IMG/VR virus record: IMGVR_UViG_3300032118_003142 | Location: 1 to 41,582 of that record | Direction: 5' to 3' (one strand) | DNA: 41,582 bases | DNA from: a virus | The notes under the pieces: model-generated | Seen by the model: only the letters and a program-made list of their open reading frames with translations | Told to the model about the DNA's origin: nothing | Database searches by the model: none | Part shown: positions 29,672-36,676 of the stretch, piece after piece | Layout: each line of letters begins with the position of its first letter | Numbering within the stretch: position 1 is the first letter of the stretch | Position numbers and translations under genes: made by a program

Positions 29672-29735
29672 CCTCACCCCCAACCCCTCTCCAAATGGAC
29701 CTCCGCTTTGCTGCGGCAATTTGGAGAGGGGGGAA
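29672..29735 (+). repeat. F3 palindrome, copy 5
   Basis: CCCCTCTCCAAAT (29684-29696)/ATTTGGAGAGGGG (29719-29731) is a perfect 13-bp stem, with an inner CCGC-ttt-GCTGCGG fold. It fills the whole junction before the portal gene. The trailing GGGGGGAAAG is the likely ribosome-binding region. Confidence 0.85.
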
Positions 29736-29744
29736 AGATAAAGC

Positions 29745-31049
29745 ATGGCGCTGCGTGATGTGATCAATGCAATCTTCGGAAGGAACAGGCCCGCCGTGGT
29801 GACGACGGCCGAACCCGCTGCCGCGTCTGCAGCTCCACTCGGAGCCATGGCAGGAAGCGGTGGCGCGACGGCGATCTACGAGCGGATGAAGTCGGAGCAG
29901 GACCGGGTGGTGGTGGTCAAGCTGTGCCGCCAGATGTACAAGACGGATCCGCGGGTGAGCAAGGCGCTGAGGACGTATGCACGGGACCTGGTGCGCAGCG
30001 GGTTCTTCGTGAAGACCGACAATGCGAGGGCTTCGGAGACGGCGCTGGCGCTGCAGAGGCGGCTGAACCTGAACCAGAAGATGGAGGATGCGGTCCGCCT
30101 GTCAGGCAGAGACGGGGATTCGTTCTATGAGCTGGTGGTGAACGAGGCGATGGAGATCATCGAGCTTTCGCGCAAGCCGACGCTGAACATGCGCAGGAAC
30201 AGCAACAGCTACGATCGGTTCAACGATGCGGCGCGGGCATTCTGGATGGCAAAGGATTATTTCTTCGGGCTGGAGCCGCCAGCGGATGCGATCTGGTTCG
30301 CGGACTGGCAGATGATCCATGCGCGCTGGGACCACGACGAGGAGAACCGTTACGGCATGCCGATGATGGCGCCGGCGACCGGGGCGTTCAAGCGGGTGAC
30401 GGAGGGGGAGGTGGACATCGCGGTGCGGCGCAAGGTGCGGGCAGGGATGCGGCTGCTGCACGTGGTGGAGGGCAGCGCGGCGGACGTGGAGGCCTACAAG
30501 GAGAAGAACAAGATCGCCCTGGATAACCCGTTCGCGGCGCAGATCGATCTATTCTCGAACAAGCCGGGCAGCGTGACGAGCCTGCAGGGGGACGCCAAGC
30601 TGAATGAGATTGACGACATCATGCACCACATTGAGACGATGTTCACGGCGAGCGATGTGCCGATGCCGCTGATCGCCTACGGAGGCGAACTGAACCGGGA
30701 CGTGCTGGGAGAGAAGCGGGCGGAGTACGAGGAGACGCTGAACCAGGGGCGGGAGTGGGCGACGGATCAGATCATCAAGCCGCTGCTGGAGCGGCAGTGG
30801 CTGATGAAGGGAATCCTGCCGGAGGGGCTGAAGTACGAGATCATCTGGCGGACGGCGAAGAGTCTGACGCCGACGGATATCCGGGACCTGGCGGATGCAG
30901 GGATGCGGCTGAAGCTGCTGGGCGTGAAGGACGAGGTAGTGCAGGCGATCATGGCGAAGTATCTGCCGGGCGTGGATATCGATATCCTGACGGGCCAGGG
31001 GATCGATACGCAAAGGTATGCGGACATGCTGAAAGGGTTGAGCATTTGA
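29745..31049 (+). CDS. Portal protein
   Basis: This 434-residue protein would form the dodecameric ring for DNA passage. Supporting blocks are 'DPRVSKALRTYARDLVRSGF', 'RLSGRDGDSFYELVVNEAM', 'PADAIWFADWQMIHARWDHD', 'PGSVTSLQGDAKLNEIDDIM' with 'FTASDVPMPLIAYGGELNRD' (the clip/wing region of portals), and 'EYEETLNQGREWATDQIIKPLL'. It lies about 4 kb downstream of the capsid gene instead of between terminase and protease, which is an unusual order. The length is normal. It ends overlapping the next start by 1-3 nt. Confidence 0.8.
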   Translation: MALRDVINAIFGRNRPAVVTTAEPAAASAAPLGAMAGSGGATAIYERMKSEQDRVVVVKLCRQMYKTDPRVSKALRTYARDLVRSGFFVKTDNARASETALALQRRLNLNQKMEDAVRLSGRDGDSFYELVVNEAMEIIELSRKPTLNMRRNSNSYDRFNDAARAFWMAKDYFFGLEPPADAIWFADWQMIHARWDHDEENRYGMPMMAPATGAFKRVTEGEVDIAVRRKVRAGMRLLHVVEGSAADVEAYKEKNKIALDNPFAAQIDLFSNKPGSVTSLQGDAKLNEIDDIMHHIETMFTASDVPMPLIAYGGELNRDVLGEKRAEYEETLNQGREWATDQIIKPLLERQWLMKGILPEGLKYEIIWRTAKSLTPTDIRDLADAGMRLKLLGVKDEVVQAIMAKYLPGVDIDILTGQGIDTQRYADMLKGLSI

Positions 31050-31336
31050 TGGGCCAACTTAGAAAAGACATGAGCGAGCTGGACAGAGTCGGTCAAGCGG
31101 GGGACTGGTGCTTCGAGGGTGACGATCTGGGTATGTTTATCCGCTATGGGGCCAGCTTCGAGCAAACGGTGCATGTCTACATTCATCCAGAAATGGAGGG
31201 ACACTGGCAGTGGGACGGCAACCGGGAAGCGCCAACACTGTCACCGTCTATCCGGGTGCATTACCAAGGCGAGGATGGCCAGGACGTCGAATTGTGGCAC
31301 GGCTTTCTTAGAGCCGGAAGTCTGGAAACTGCGTGA
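31049..31336 (+). CDS. DUF6527-like small protein
   Basis: The protein has 95 residues. ATG 31049 shares its A with the portal stop. The end of the protein, 'WQWDGNREAPTLSPSIRVHY' and 'ELWHGFLRAGSLETA', matches the pattern W-x-W-x-G-N-x-x-x-P-T-L-x-P-S-I ... H-G-F-x-x-x-G of the DUF6527 family found in many phages. The function is unknown. It overlaps the minor head gene by 4 nt. Confidence 0.65.
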   Translation: MGQLRKDMSELDRVGQAGDWCFEGDDLGMFIRYGASFEQTVHVYIHPEMEGHWQWDGNREAPTLSPSIRVHYQGEDGQDVELWHGFLRAGSLETA

Positions 31337-32520
31337 AGACTGCCGAGTTGGTTCAGCAGTTGGAGAAGGTGCCGCTGGGGCGGATGTACCAGGCCTCGCA
31401 GAAGGCGATGGTCCGGCTACATCTGTATTTCACCGGGCAGACGCATGAGATGCTGCTGGACTTCGGCGAGAGGGCGCGGGGGATCATCCTGAAGCAGGGC
31501 GGGAGCGAGGGGAAACTGGACGGGATACGGGGCTACGCGGCGCAGCAGGAGCTGATGAGAGCCTGGGGCGACGTGGTGGATCGGTGGGCGAGATTGTTGA
31601 CGACGGCGCGCAAGGAGGCGGGGGCGATCCCGTTCGGCGTGCTGGCGCTGATGCATGAGAGGCTGATCGCACCACTGGCCAGTGCGTCGGCGGGCTCCCT
31701 GCGACTCATGTCGCCCTCTACCGAGGGCCTACGGCAGGGACTTGCGGAGGCCGCTGGAAGCGGCCCCGCGGCGGTGTTCGAGCCGCAACTGAGGCGTCTG
31801 CTGGATGTGGCGGCCGAGTACCTGTACGGGGACGGGCTGAACCTGTCGATGCGGATCTGGAGCATGGACCGGGATACACGGGACGGGATCAACGCGGTGA
31901 TCATGAACGGTGTGGCAAACGGGGCGAGCGCCTGGGACCTGGCGGAGCAGCTGGAGCAGTTCCTGGGTGCGGGCAGAGACTGCCCACGGTGGACGTCGAC
32001 GCGGCTATACGGCCGGACGAAGAGCGAGATCGCGGCCGGGGACCTGGGGGGCCTGCTGAGCGGTGATGAATGCGATGGGAGCGGCGTGGCGTACAACGCA
32101 CTGAGGCTGGCCAGGACGGAACTGCAGAAGATCCACGCGCTGGCGACGGACAGGGTGCTGGCCATGCAGCCGTGGGTGGAACTGGAGCAGTGCAACCTAT
32201 CGCCGGCGCACCCGGAGCCGGACGAGTGTGACGACGTGGTCAACGGCGGGGAGAAGAACGACGGCCGCTATCCGGTGGGGACGATCGAGTATCCGCTGCA
32301 TCCGAACTGCCTGTGCTACAAGACGGCGGTGCTGATGGACTCGAAGGCCTTCACGGCCAGGCTGAAGGCCTGGATGCGCGACGAGGAGGCGTGGGCGGAG
32401 ATGGACGCGTATGCGGAGGGGCTGGGCGTGGGCCTGGGGACATCGATGCTGGAGCAGCCGGTGGTGCAGGCGCTGGCGGTGTGGCTGATGGGCGGGGCGC
32501 TGGAGACCTGGCTGAAATGA
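31333..32520 (+). CDS. Minor head protein (Mu F / SPP1 gp7-like)
   Basis: The protein has 395 residues and starts at GTG 31333 (GTGA overlap with the preceding stop). The C-terminal half shows the Mu F-like domain: 'ALRLARTELQKIHALATDRVL', 'CNLSPAHPEPDECDDVVNGG', 'YPLHPNCLCYKTAVL' with the typical H-P-x-C-x-C ending. Such proteins sit by the portal and are injected or aid head assembly. Residues ~122-148 are an in-frame long-variant F1 element between the N-terminal helical part and the F-like domain. Placement after the portal agrees with common gene orders. Confidence 0.75.
   Translation: MKTAELVQQLEKVPLGRMYQASQKAMVRLHLYFTGQTHEMLLDFGERARGIILKQGGSEGKLDGIRGYAAQQELMRAWGDVVDRWARLLTTARKEAGAIPFGVLALMHERLIAPLASASAGSLRLMSPSTEGLRQGLAEAAGSGPAAVFEPQLRRLLDVAAEYLYGDGLNLSMRIWSMDRDTRDGINAVIMNGVANGASAWDLAEQLEQFLGAGRDCPRWTSTRLYGRTKSEIAAGDLGGLLSGDECDGSGVAYNALRLARTELQKIHALATDRVLAMQPWVELEQCNLSPAHPEPDECDDVVNGGEKNDGRYPVGTIEYPLHPNCLCYKTAVLMDSKAFTARLKAWMRDEEAWAEMDAYAEGLGVGLGTSMLEQPVVQALAVWLMGGALETWLK
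31696..31774 (+). repeat. F1 element, copy 10, long variant, in frame
   Basis: TCCCTGC (31696-31702)/GCAGGGA (31734-31740) encloses GAC-tcat-GTC and CCCTC-tacc-GAGGG. Hairpin 2 is GGCCGC-tggaa-GCGGCC (31749-31765), again compensated relative to GGCGGC/GCCGCC. It is translated as LRLMSPSTEGLRQGLAEAAG. Confidence 0.85.
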
Positions 32521-32960
32521 CATTCATCGATGACGTGAAGGCGGTGCTGGCGACGGACGACGTGCTGATAACGCTGCTGACCGGGGGGTTCTACAGCGGG
32601 AGCGAAGTGCGCGAGATCAGCAGGCAGAACACGCCGGCGGCGTTCGACGAGAACCAGGAGATCATGCCGTGCCTGCTGGTGGTGGAGACCATAGAGTACC
32701 GATCGGGGCCCTATCGGCGGTCGATGCTGACGAACTTTGGCGTGTATGTCTATCAGCGGGCGGGGTACGACGTGATCAAGCAGGCGATGGACAGAACCTT
32801 CGACCTGCTGCACGAGGCGAAGATCGGCGAGGGGACGTGGCAGGTGCTGTTCGCGAACAGTGTGCTGAACCAGGACGATCCGGCGCTGGGCTGTTCGATG
32901 GAGACGATGTTCTTCACGGCGGCCAGGATGCGGCCGGTCATGGAGATCGAGGGATCGTGA
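32517..32960 (+). CDS. Probable tail terminator / head-tail joining protein
   Basis: The protein has 147 residues, with ATG overlapping the previous stop. Predicted alternation is helix ('FIDDVKAVLATDDVLITLL'), strands ('PCLLVVETIEYRSGPYRRSM', 'NFGVYVYQRAG'), helix ('DVIKQAMDRTFDLLHEAKIG') and strand ('CSMETMFFTAARMRPVM'). This is the alpha/beta layout of tail terminator (gpU / gp17-like) proteins. The location just before the tail tube region supports the call. No catalytic motif is involved, so confidence is moderate. Confidence 0.55.
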   Translation: MTFIDDVKAVLATDDVLITLLTGGFYSGSEVREISRQNTPAAFDENQEIMPCLLVVETIEYRSGPYRRSMLTNFGVYVYQRAGYDVIKQAMDRTFDLLHEAKIGEGTWQVLFANSVLNQDDPALGCSMETMFFTAARMRPVMEIEGS

Positions 32961-32975
32961 GACGTGTGGTGTGAC

Positions 32976-33063
32976 CCTTGCACCTCGTGGTGCAAGGACT
33001 CGTGCTGGGGGCTCGAAGCCCCCGCACTTCGGGGCTTGCGATGGCGGCATGACGCCGCCTCGT
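32976..33063 (+). repeat. F1 element, copy 11, three-hairpin form
   Basis: CCTTGCACC-tcgt-GGTGCAAGG (32976-32997), GGGGGC-tcgaa-GCCCCC (33007-33023), then GGCGGC-atgac-GCCGCC (33043-33059). It lies in a junction. The following TTACGGAAGGA is the ribosome-binding region of the gene at 33083. Confidence 0.8.
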
Positions 33064-33082
33064 TACGGAAGGATAGGTGAGC

Positions 33083-33319
33083 ATGAGGATCAGATACAAG
33101 GGCAAGGCGACGGTGAGGACGATCATGCAGTATCGCTGGGACAAGGCGAACGGGTACGTTTGTGATGTGCCCGATGAGCTGGCGGCGAACCTACTAACGT
33201 ATCCGCGGCCGGACTTCGAACTGGCGGAGAGGAACCCGCGGGAAGCGAAGGCGAGGATAGAGAGGAGCTTATCGGACAAATCTCGAGTGCGCAGGGGGCC
33301 GGACGAGGGCAAGGGCTAA
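33083..33319 (+). CDS. 78-residue hypothetical protein
   Basis: ATG 33083 follows AAGGA after an F1 element; GTG 33077 is an alternative start. The product begins 'MRIRYKGKATVRTIMQYRWD' and continues 'VCDVPDELAANLLTYPRPDF', a short beta-rich domain with a basic tail. Similar small proteins are found beside tail tube genes in other siphoviruses, but I cannot name a family. Confidence 0.5.
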   Translation: MRIRYKGKATVRTIMQYRWDKANGYVCDVPDELAANLLTYPRPDFELAERNPREAKARIERSLSDKSRVRRGPDEGKG

Positions 33320-33328
33320 TTGTCGATA

Positions 33329-33437
33329 CCTGCCCCACGTGGGGCCCTGGAAAGGGCGCCAGGACAGGCAGGCATTTGTCCTTGGAAAAACGCCAAGGAT
33401 CTAGGACGATGCGGGCTTGAGGCCCGCTCGCGACGGG
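33329..33437 (+). repeat. F1 element, copy 12, divergent multi-hairpin form
   Basis: It starts CCTGCCCCACGTGGGG, contains TCCTTGG (33379-33385)/CCAAGGA (33393-33399), and ends with GCGGGC-ttgag-GCCCGC (33411-33427) and TCGCGACGGGAG. That end forms the Shine-Dalgarno of the tail tube gene (ATG 33447). Confidence 0.65.
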
Positions 33438-33446
33438 AGATAACAG

Positions 33447-33992
33447 ATGGCAGACAAGAGTTCGGCATACGGTGAGAAGAATTTCGGGCTGCACGGGGTG
33501 AAGTTCGTGAGCATCGACGGGCTGACGGTGGTCGATCTGCCTGCAGCGCAGACATTGGAGTTCAAGGAACGCGTGATCTCGGCCGAAATGGCCGGGGACG
33601 ACGCGATCCAGGCGATCCAGACGGTCCCGATCGCCGTGGATTGGGGGATAGATCATGGCGGGATCCCGCTGGCGGCTTACGCGCTGATCACCGGGCGCAC
33701 GCTGGCGGTGGACGGCGTCTCGCCGGCCGAGTCGGCGACGCTGCAGGGGACAGTCGGACCGTTTCCCTATTTCCAGATCTTCGGCAAGAGTCTGGACGAT
33801 AGCCTGGGCGACCTGCATTGCAAAATCTTCAAGGCGAAGCTGACAGAGGCCCCCGAGGGCAAGTTCGAATATGGCAAGTTCTTAATACTGAGCATAAAGG
33901 GCACGGCGGTGGCCGGGCCGGACGGCTTCCCGTATGAGTTCGTGGCGCACGAGACGGCCGAGGCGCTGGAGCTGCCGGGCAGCGGATCGTAG
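33447..33992 (+). CDS. Major tail tube protein
   Basis: The protein has 181 residues. It is a beta-strand-rich sequence with the features of siphovirus tube proteins: 'LTVVDLPAAQTLEFKERV', 'VPIAVDWGIDHGGIPLAAYAL', 'LHCKIFKAKLTEAPEGKFEYG' and 'KFLILSIKGTAVAGPDGFPY'. The position between the tail terminator and the tail chaperone fits exactly. A very strong hairpin follows (34009-34045), as expected for a highly expressed structural gene. Its ribosome-binding site is supplied by the end of an F1 element. Confidence 0.7.
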   Translation: MADKSSAYGEKNFGLHGVKFVSIDGLTVVDLPAAQTLEFKERVISAEMAGDDAIQAIQTVPIAVDWGIDHGGIPLAAYALITGRTLAVDGVSPAESATLQGTVGPFPYFQIFGKSLDDSLGDLHCKIFKAKLTEAPEGKFEYGKFLILSIKGTAVAGPDGFPYEFVAHETAEALELPGSGS

Positions 33993-34008
33993 GACCACGA
34001 TTTCAGAT

Positions 34009-34045
34009 TGCCTGTCCGGCAGCATAGGGCGCTGCCGGACAGGCA
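34009..34045 (+). terminator. Perfect 15-bp hairpin after the tail tube gene
   Basis: TGCCTGTCCGGCAGC (34009-34023)/GCTGCCGGACAGGCA (34031-34045) with a 7-nt loop. There is no T-run. It is likely a partial terminator or mRNA stabiliser that lets the tube gene be expressed above the downstream chaperone. Confidence 0.6.
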
Positions 34046-34060
34046 GATGGCCTGGATGCC

Positions 34061-34118
34061 CATGGCACCTCACGGTGCCAGGGCTTGCGATGGCCGCTCG
34101 AAGCGGCCTCGCGGCGGA
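34061..34118 (+). repeat. F1 element, copy 13
   Basis: TGGCACC-tcac-GGTGCCA (34063-34080) and GGCCGC-tcgaa-GCGGCC (34092-34108), then TCGCGGCGGAGG. The final GGAGG is the ribosome-binding site of the gene at 34127. Confidence 0.85.
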
Positions 34119-34126
34119 GGACTGGA

Positions 34127-34714
34127 ATGACCGGGAATAGCAAGAGAAGGATCCCTGCGACTCATGTCGCCCTCTATCGAGGGCCTTCGGCAGGGACTGG
34201 CGACGACGGCTCGAAGCCGCCTCGCGGCGGAACCCTGGCCGAGTGGCGGGCGAAGCAGCTGCGCGAGGTGACGCTGCCGAGCGGGCTGGTGGTGAGGCTG
34301 CGGAACGTGACAATGACGGACCTGATGCTGACCGGCAAGCTGCCGGAGCCGATCCTGGACATGGCGGAGGAGGCGAACCGCAACGGGCAGGAGGCGATGG
34401 ACCTGAAGGCGGTGGCCAAGAACGCCGGGCAGTTCGCGGAAATGCTGGACCTGATCACGAAGCTGAGCCTGGTGGAGCCGCCGCTGGCCCTGGACGGCAA
34501 GCCGGATGAGGAACACCTGACGCTGGCGGAGATCTCCGGCGACGACAAGATGGCGATCTTCAATTTGATAAATGGAGGGACAGCCGAGCTGCGCCCCTTT
34601 CGTGAGGGAGAGGACGAACCTGTGGAGACTGCACGCGATGGGGGAGGCGTACGGGGTGCGGCCGAGCTCGATCATGGGGCTGCAGGATCCGAGGCTGGCG
34701 TTCCAGTTCGATGA
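34127..34714 (+). CDS. Tail assembly chaperone, upstream frame
   Basis: The protein has 195 residues from ATG 34127. Residues ~9-35 are an in-frame long F1 element. The conserved part begins after it: 'LAEWRAKQLREVTLPSGLVV', 'RLRNVTMTDLMLTGKLPEPI', and helices to 'SGDDKMAIFNLINGG' (~145-150). This layout is typical of gpG-type tail chaperones located just before the tape measure. From ~155 on, the frame loses protein-like character (ETARDGGGVRGAAELDHGAA). The overlapping frame (34572-34850) takes over with good sequence, suggesting a programmed +1 or -2 shift, or two separately translated genes. Confidence 0.65.
   Translation: MTGNSKRRIPATHVALYRGPSAGTGDDGSKPPRGGTLAEWRAKQLREVTLPSGLVVRLRNVTMTDLMLTGKLPEPILDMAEEANRNGQEAMDLKAVAKNAGQFAEMLDLITKLSLVEPPLALDGKPDEEHLTLAEISGDDKMAIFNLINGGTAELRPFREGEDEPVETARDGGGVRGAAELDHGAAGSEAGVPVR
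34152..34230 (+). repeat. F1 element, copy 14, long variant, in frame
   Basis: TCCCTGC...GCAGGGA (34152-34196) enclosing CCCTC-tatc-GAGGG, then GACGGC-tcgaa-GCCGCC (34205-34221). It lies only 34 nt after copy 13 and immediately behind the chaperone start codon. Confidence 0.85.
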
Positions 34715-34850
34715 GGCGTGCCTGATGGCGGGGCGGCAGCTCGAGAAGGAACTGATTGACGGCGGCCCTGCTACGGTGCCAGGAAAATACAGCGCGCCGG
34801 ATCCGAACCGGATCGTGAAGAGGAAGATGGACGCGAGAGGTCTGTGGTAA
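34572..34850 (+). CDS. Tail assembly chaperone, overlapping second frame (gpT-like)
   Basis: This frame opens at ATG 34572, directly after an in-frame TAA, and runs 92 residues to the stop just before the tape measure. Convincing sequence is 'LWRLHAMGEAYGVRPSSIMG', 'DPRLAFQFDEACLMAGRQLE', similar to the C-terminal, T-type portion of phage tail chaperones. Overlap with the upstream frame is 143 nt (34572-34714), and this frame is +1 relative to it. A frameshift near CCC-TTT (~34599-34604) or within the G/A-rich stretch that follows would fuse the two. Independent initiation cannot be excluded. Confidence 0.6.
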   Translation: MEGQPSCAPFVRERTNLWRLHAMGEAYGVRPSSIMGLQDPRLAFQFDEACLMAGRQLEKELIDGGPATVPGKYSAPDPNRIVKRKMDARGLW

Positions 34851-36581
34851 ATGGCGATCAATCTGGGCAGCGCGTACGGCAAGGTGACGATCGACGCCAG
34901 CGGGGTGAAGAGCGGCGTTTCCACAGCAACGGCCAGCCTGCAGGACCTGTCGAAGCTGGGGATGAGCATCGGGCGCGAGATGCAGAACATCGGGCGGGCC
35001 ATGACCATCGGGATCTCACTGCCGTTGATCGGGATCGGAGCGGCTTCGATCAAGGCGGCGAGCGATCTGAACGACGCCAGGGGCAAGATGCGCCTGGTGT
35101 TCGGCGAGATGTCGGATGATGTGCTGGCGTGGTCGAAGACGTCGGCGGATGCGTTCGGGCAGAGCCAGCGCAAGGCGCTGGAGGGCGTGGCGGACTTCGG
35201 CCTGCTGTTCACGCAGATCGGTCTGACGACCGGCAAGGCGGCGCAAATGTCGCAGAGCATGGTGCAGCTGGCCTCAGACATCGCGGTCTTCAAGGGCATT
35301 GATCCGTCGGCCGTGTTTGAACTGCTGAAGTCGGGCTTGGTCGGCCGGGGCATGGAACTGAAGAAATTCGGCATCGCCCTCTCGGATGCGACCGTCAAAG
35401 CGAAAGCGATGGAGATGGGGCTGCAGGACGCGAACGGCGATTTGAGCGAGGGCGCGCTGGTGCAGGCCCGGTATGCGCTGATCATGGAAGGTACGACAAA
35501 GATGCAGGGCTTCTTCGCGAAGAGCCAGGGCGACGTAAGCGTGCAGACCACGATCATGAAGGCAAAGCTGGAGAATTCGGCGGCGATGCTGGGGGAGCGC
35601 CTGATACCGATCGTGCTGAGGGTGGTGGAAACGTTGAACCGACTGCTGGACCTGTTCCTGAAGCTGCCCACGTCCGTACAGGATGGGATCCTAGTCCTCG
35701 GCGGGCTGCTGATCCTGATGGGACCGGTGATCGGGTTCATCGGATCGATCGTGAGCCTCGTCTCGGCCGTGATTGGGGCGATCGGGCTGCTGGGCACGGC
35801 CGGGATCTCGCTGGCCACAATCGTCGGCGTTGTGGGATCGATCGCGGCGGTGCTGGCGACGGTGGTATTCCCGATCCTGCTGATCATCGGGACGCTGGGG
35901 CTGTTGTACCTGGCGTTTCGGAACAACTTCGGCGGGATCCGCACGACGGCCGAGCAACTGTGGACAATCCTGAAGTGGGGCTTCTCCACGATGTGGAGGA
36001 ACCTGGTGACGTGGGCGCAAGAGGGGATGTTCAACATCGGGGAGGCCATGAGGAGCGGGGCGGAGCGCATCCGCATCGACCTTTCCGGCCTAACGAACTG
36101 GATGGAGACCGCCTGGCGGAACACGATGGACTGGATGGCACGGATGGCAGCTTGGGGAAGGAACGCGATCTTCACCGTCTTCCGGGTGGACTGGGCGGCG
36201 CTGGGGAGGTCGATCATTAACGGGATCGTCAGTGGATTCAACAGTGGGCTGAGCCTGCTGGTGGAGGCAGCGCGGAAGGCGGCGCAGGCGGTCCTAGACA
36301 CGATTCAGAAGACTCTGAACGCGCATTCGCCCAGCATGGAGACGTTCAAGCTGGGCCTGATGGCCGGTGAGGGCTTCACCCTAGGCATGGCGCGGGGGAT
36401 CGATCCGCGGGCGATCGCCAGGATGGTGGCGCGGCCGGTGCAGCAGATGAGCACGAGCCAGCAACAGCAGTTGACGGTGAACCTGGCGGGCGGGCTGAGC
36501 CTGCAGCAGGCGAGCGTGATGATCGCCGACAGTGAGGAGCAGATGCTGGAGAACATGCAGAAACTACTGGGCGGTGGCTGA
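34851..36581 (+). CDS. Tape measure protein
   Basis: The protein has 576 residues and starts immediately after the chaperone stop. The N-terminal coiled region ('GSAYGKVTIDASGVKSGVST', 'GREMQNIGRAMTIGISLPLI') is typical of phage tape measures. The mid-part is rich in hydrophobic spans (~275-360: 'GILVLGGLLILMGPVIGFIG', 'TVVFPILLIIGTLGLLYLAF'). The C-terminus has 'AHSPSMETFKLGLMAGEGFTLGM', the common '(N/S)-x-x-S-P-S ... G-x-x-x-G' ending. From the usual ~0.15 nm of tail per residue, the tail would be near 86 nm, i.e. short for a siphovirus. Confidence 0.85.
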   Translation: MAINLGSAYGKVTIDASGVKSGVSTATASLQDLSKLGMSIGREMQNIGRAMTIGISLPLIGIGAASIKAASDLNDARGKMRLVFGEMSDDVLAWSKTSADAFGQSQRKALEGVADFGLLFTQIGLTTGKAAQMSQSMVQLASDIAVFKGIDPSAVFELLKSGLVGRGMELKKFGIALSDATVKAKAMEMGLQDANGDLSEGALVQARYALIMEGTTKMQGFFAKSQGDVSVQTTIMKAKLENSAAMLGERLIPIVLRVVETLNRLLDLFLKLPTSVQDGILVLGGLLILMGPVIGFIGSIVSLVSAVIGAIGLLGTAGISLATIVGVVGSIAAVLATVVFPILLIIGTLGLLYLAFRNNFGGIRTTAEQLWTILKWGFSTMWRNLVTWAQEGMFNIGEAMRSGAERIRIDLSGLTNWMETAWRNTMDWMARMAAWGRNAIFTVFRVDWAALGRSIINGIVSGFNSGLSLLVEAARKAAQAVLDTIQKTLNAHSPSMETFKLGLMAGEGFTLGMARGIDPRAIARMVARPVQQMSTSQQQQLTVNLAGGLSLQQASVMIADSEEQMLENMQKLLGGG

Positions 36582-36674
36582 TGGAGCAATTCGAAATTGG
36601 GACGACGCTCCCCGTGGCGACTCATGTCGCCAGGGCTCGTCGTGGCGGCTGGAAGCCGCCCGACGTCGGAGGAT
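36581..36674 (+). pseudogene. Duplicated start of the tail-tip gene interrupted by an F1 element
   Basis: ATG 36581, overlapping the tape-measure stop, begins MEQFEIGTTL and then reads into an F1 element to a stop at 36672-36674. The next gene begins MSDFEIGTTL. The seven shared residues FEIGTTL are encoded with a different third base in every codon. It looks like an old duplicated or displaced 5' end. Confidence 0.6.
36613..36670 (+). repeat. F1 element, copy 15
   Basis: TGGCGAC-tcat-GTCGCCA (36615-36632) and CGTCG-T-GGCGGC-tggaa-GCCGCC-CGACG, where the outer stem is again changed on both sides. The end GTCGGAGG is the ribosome-binding site of the gene at 36677. Confidence 0.85.
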
Positions 36675-36676
36675 AG

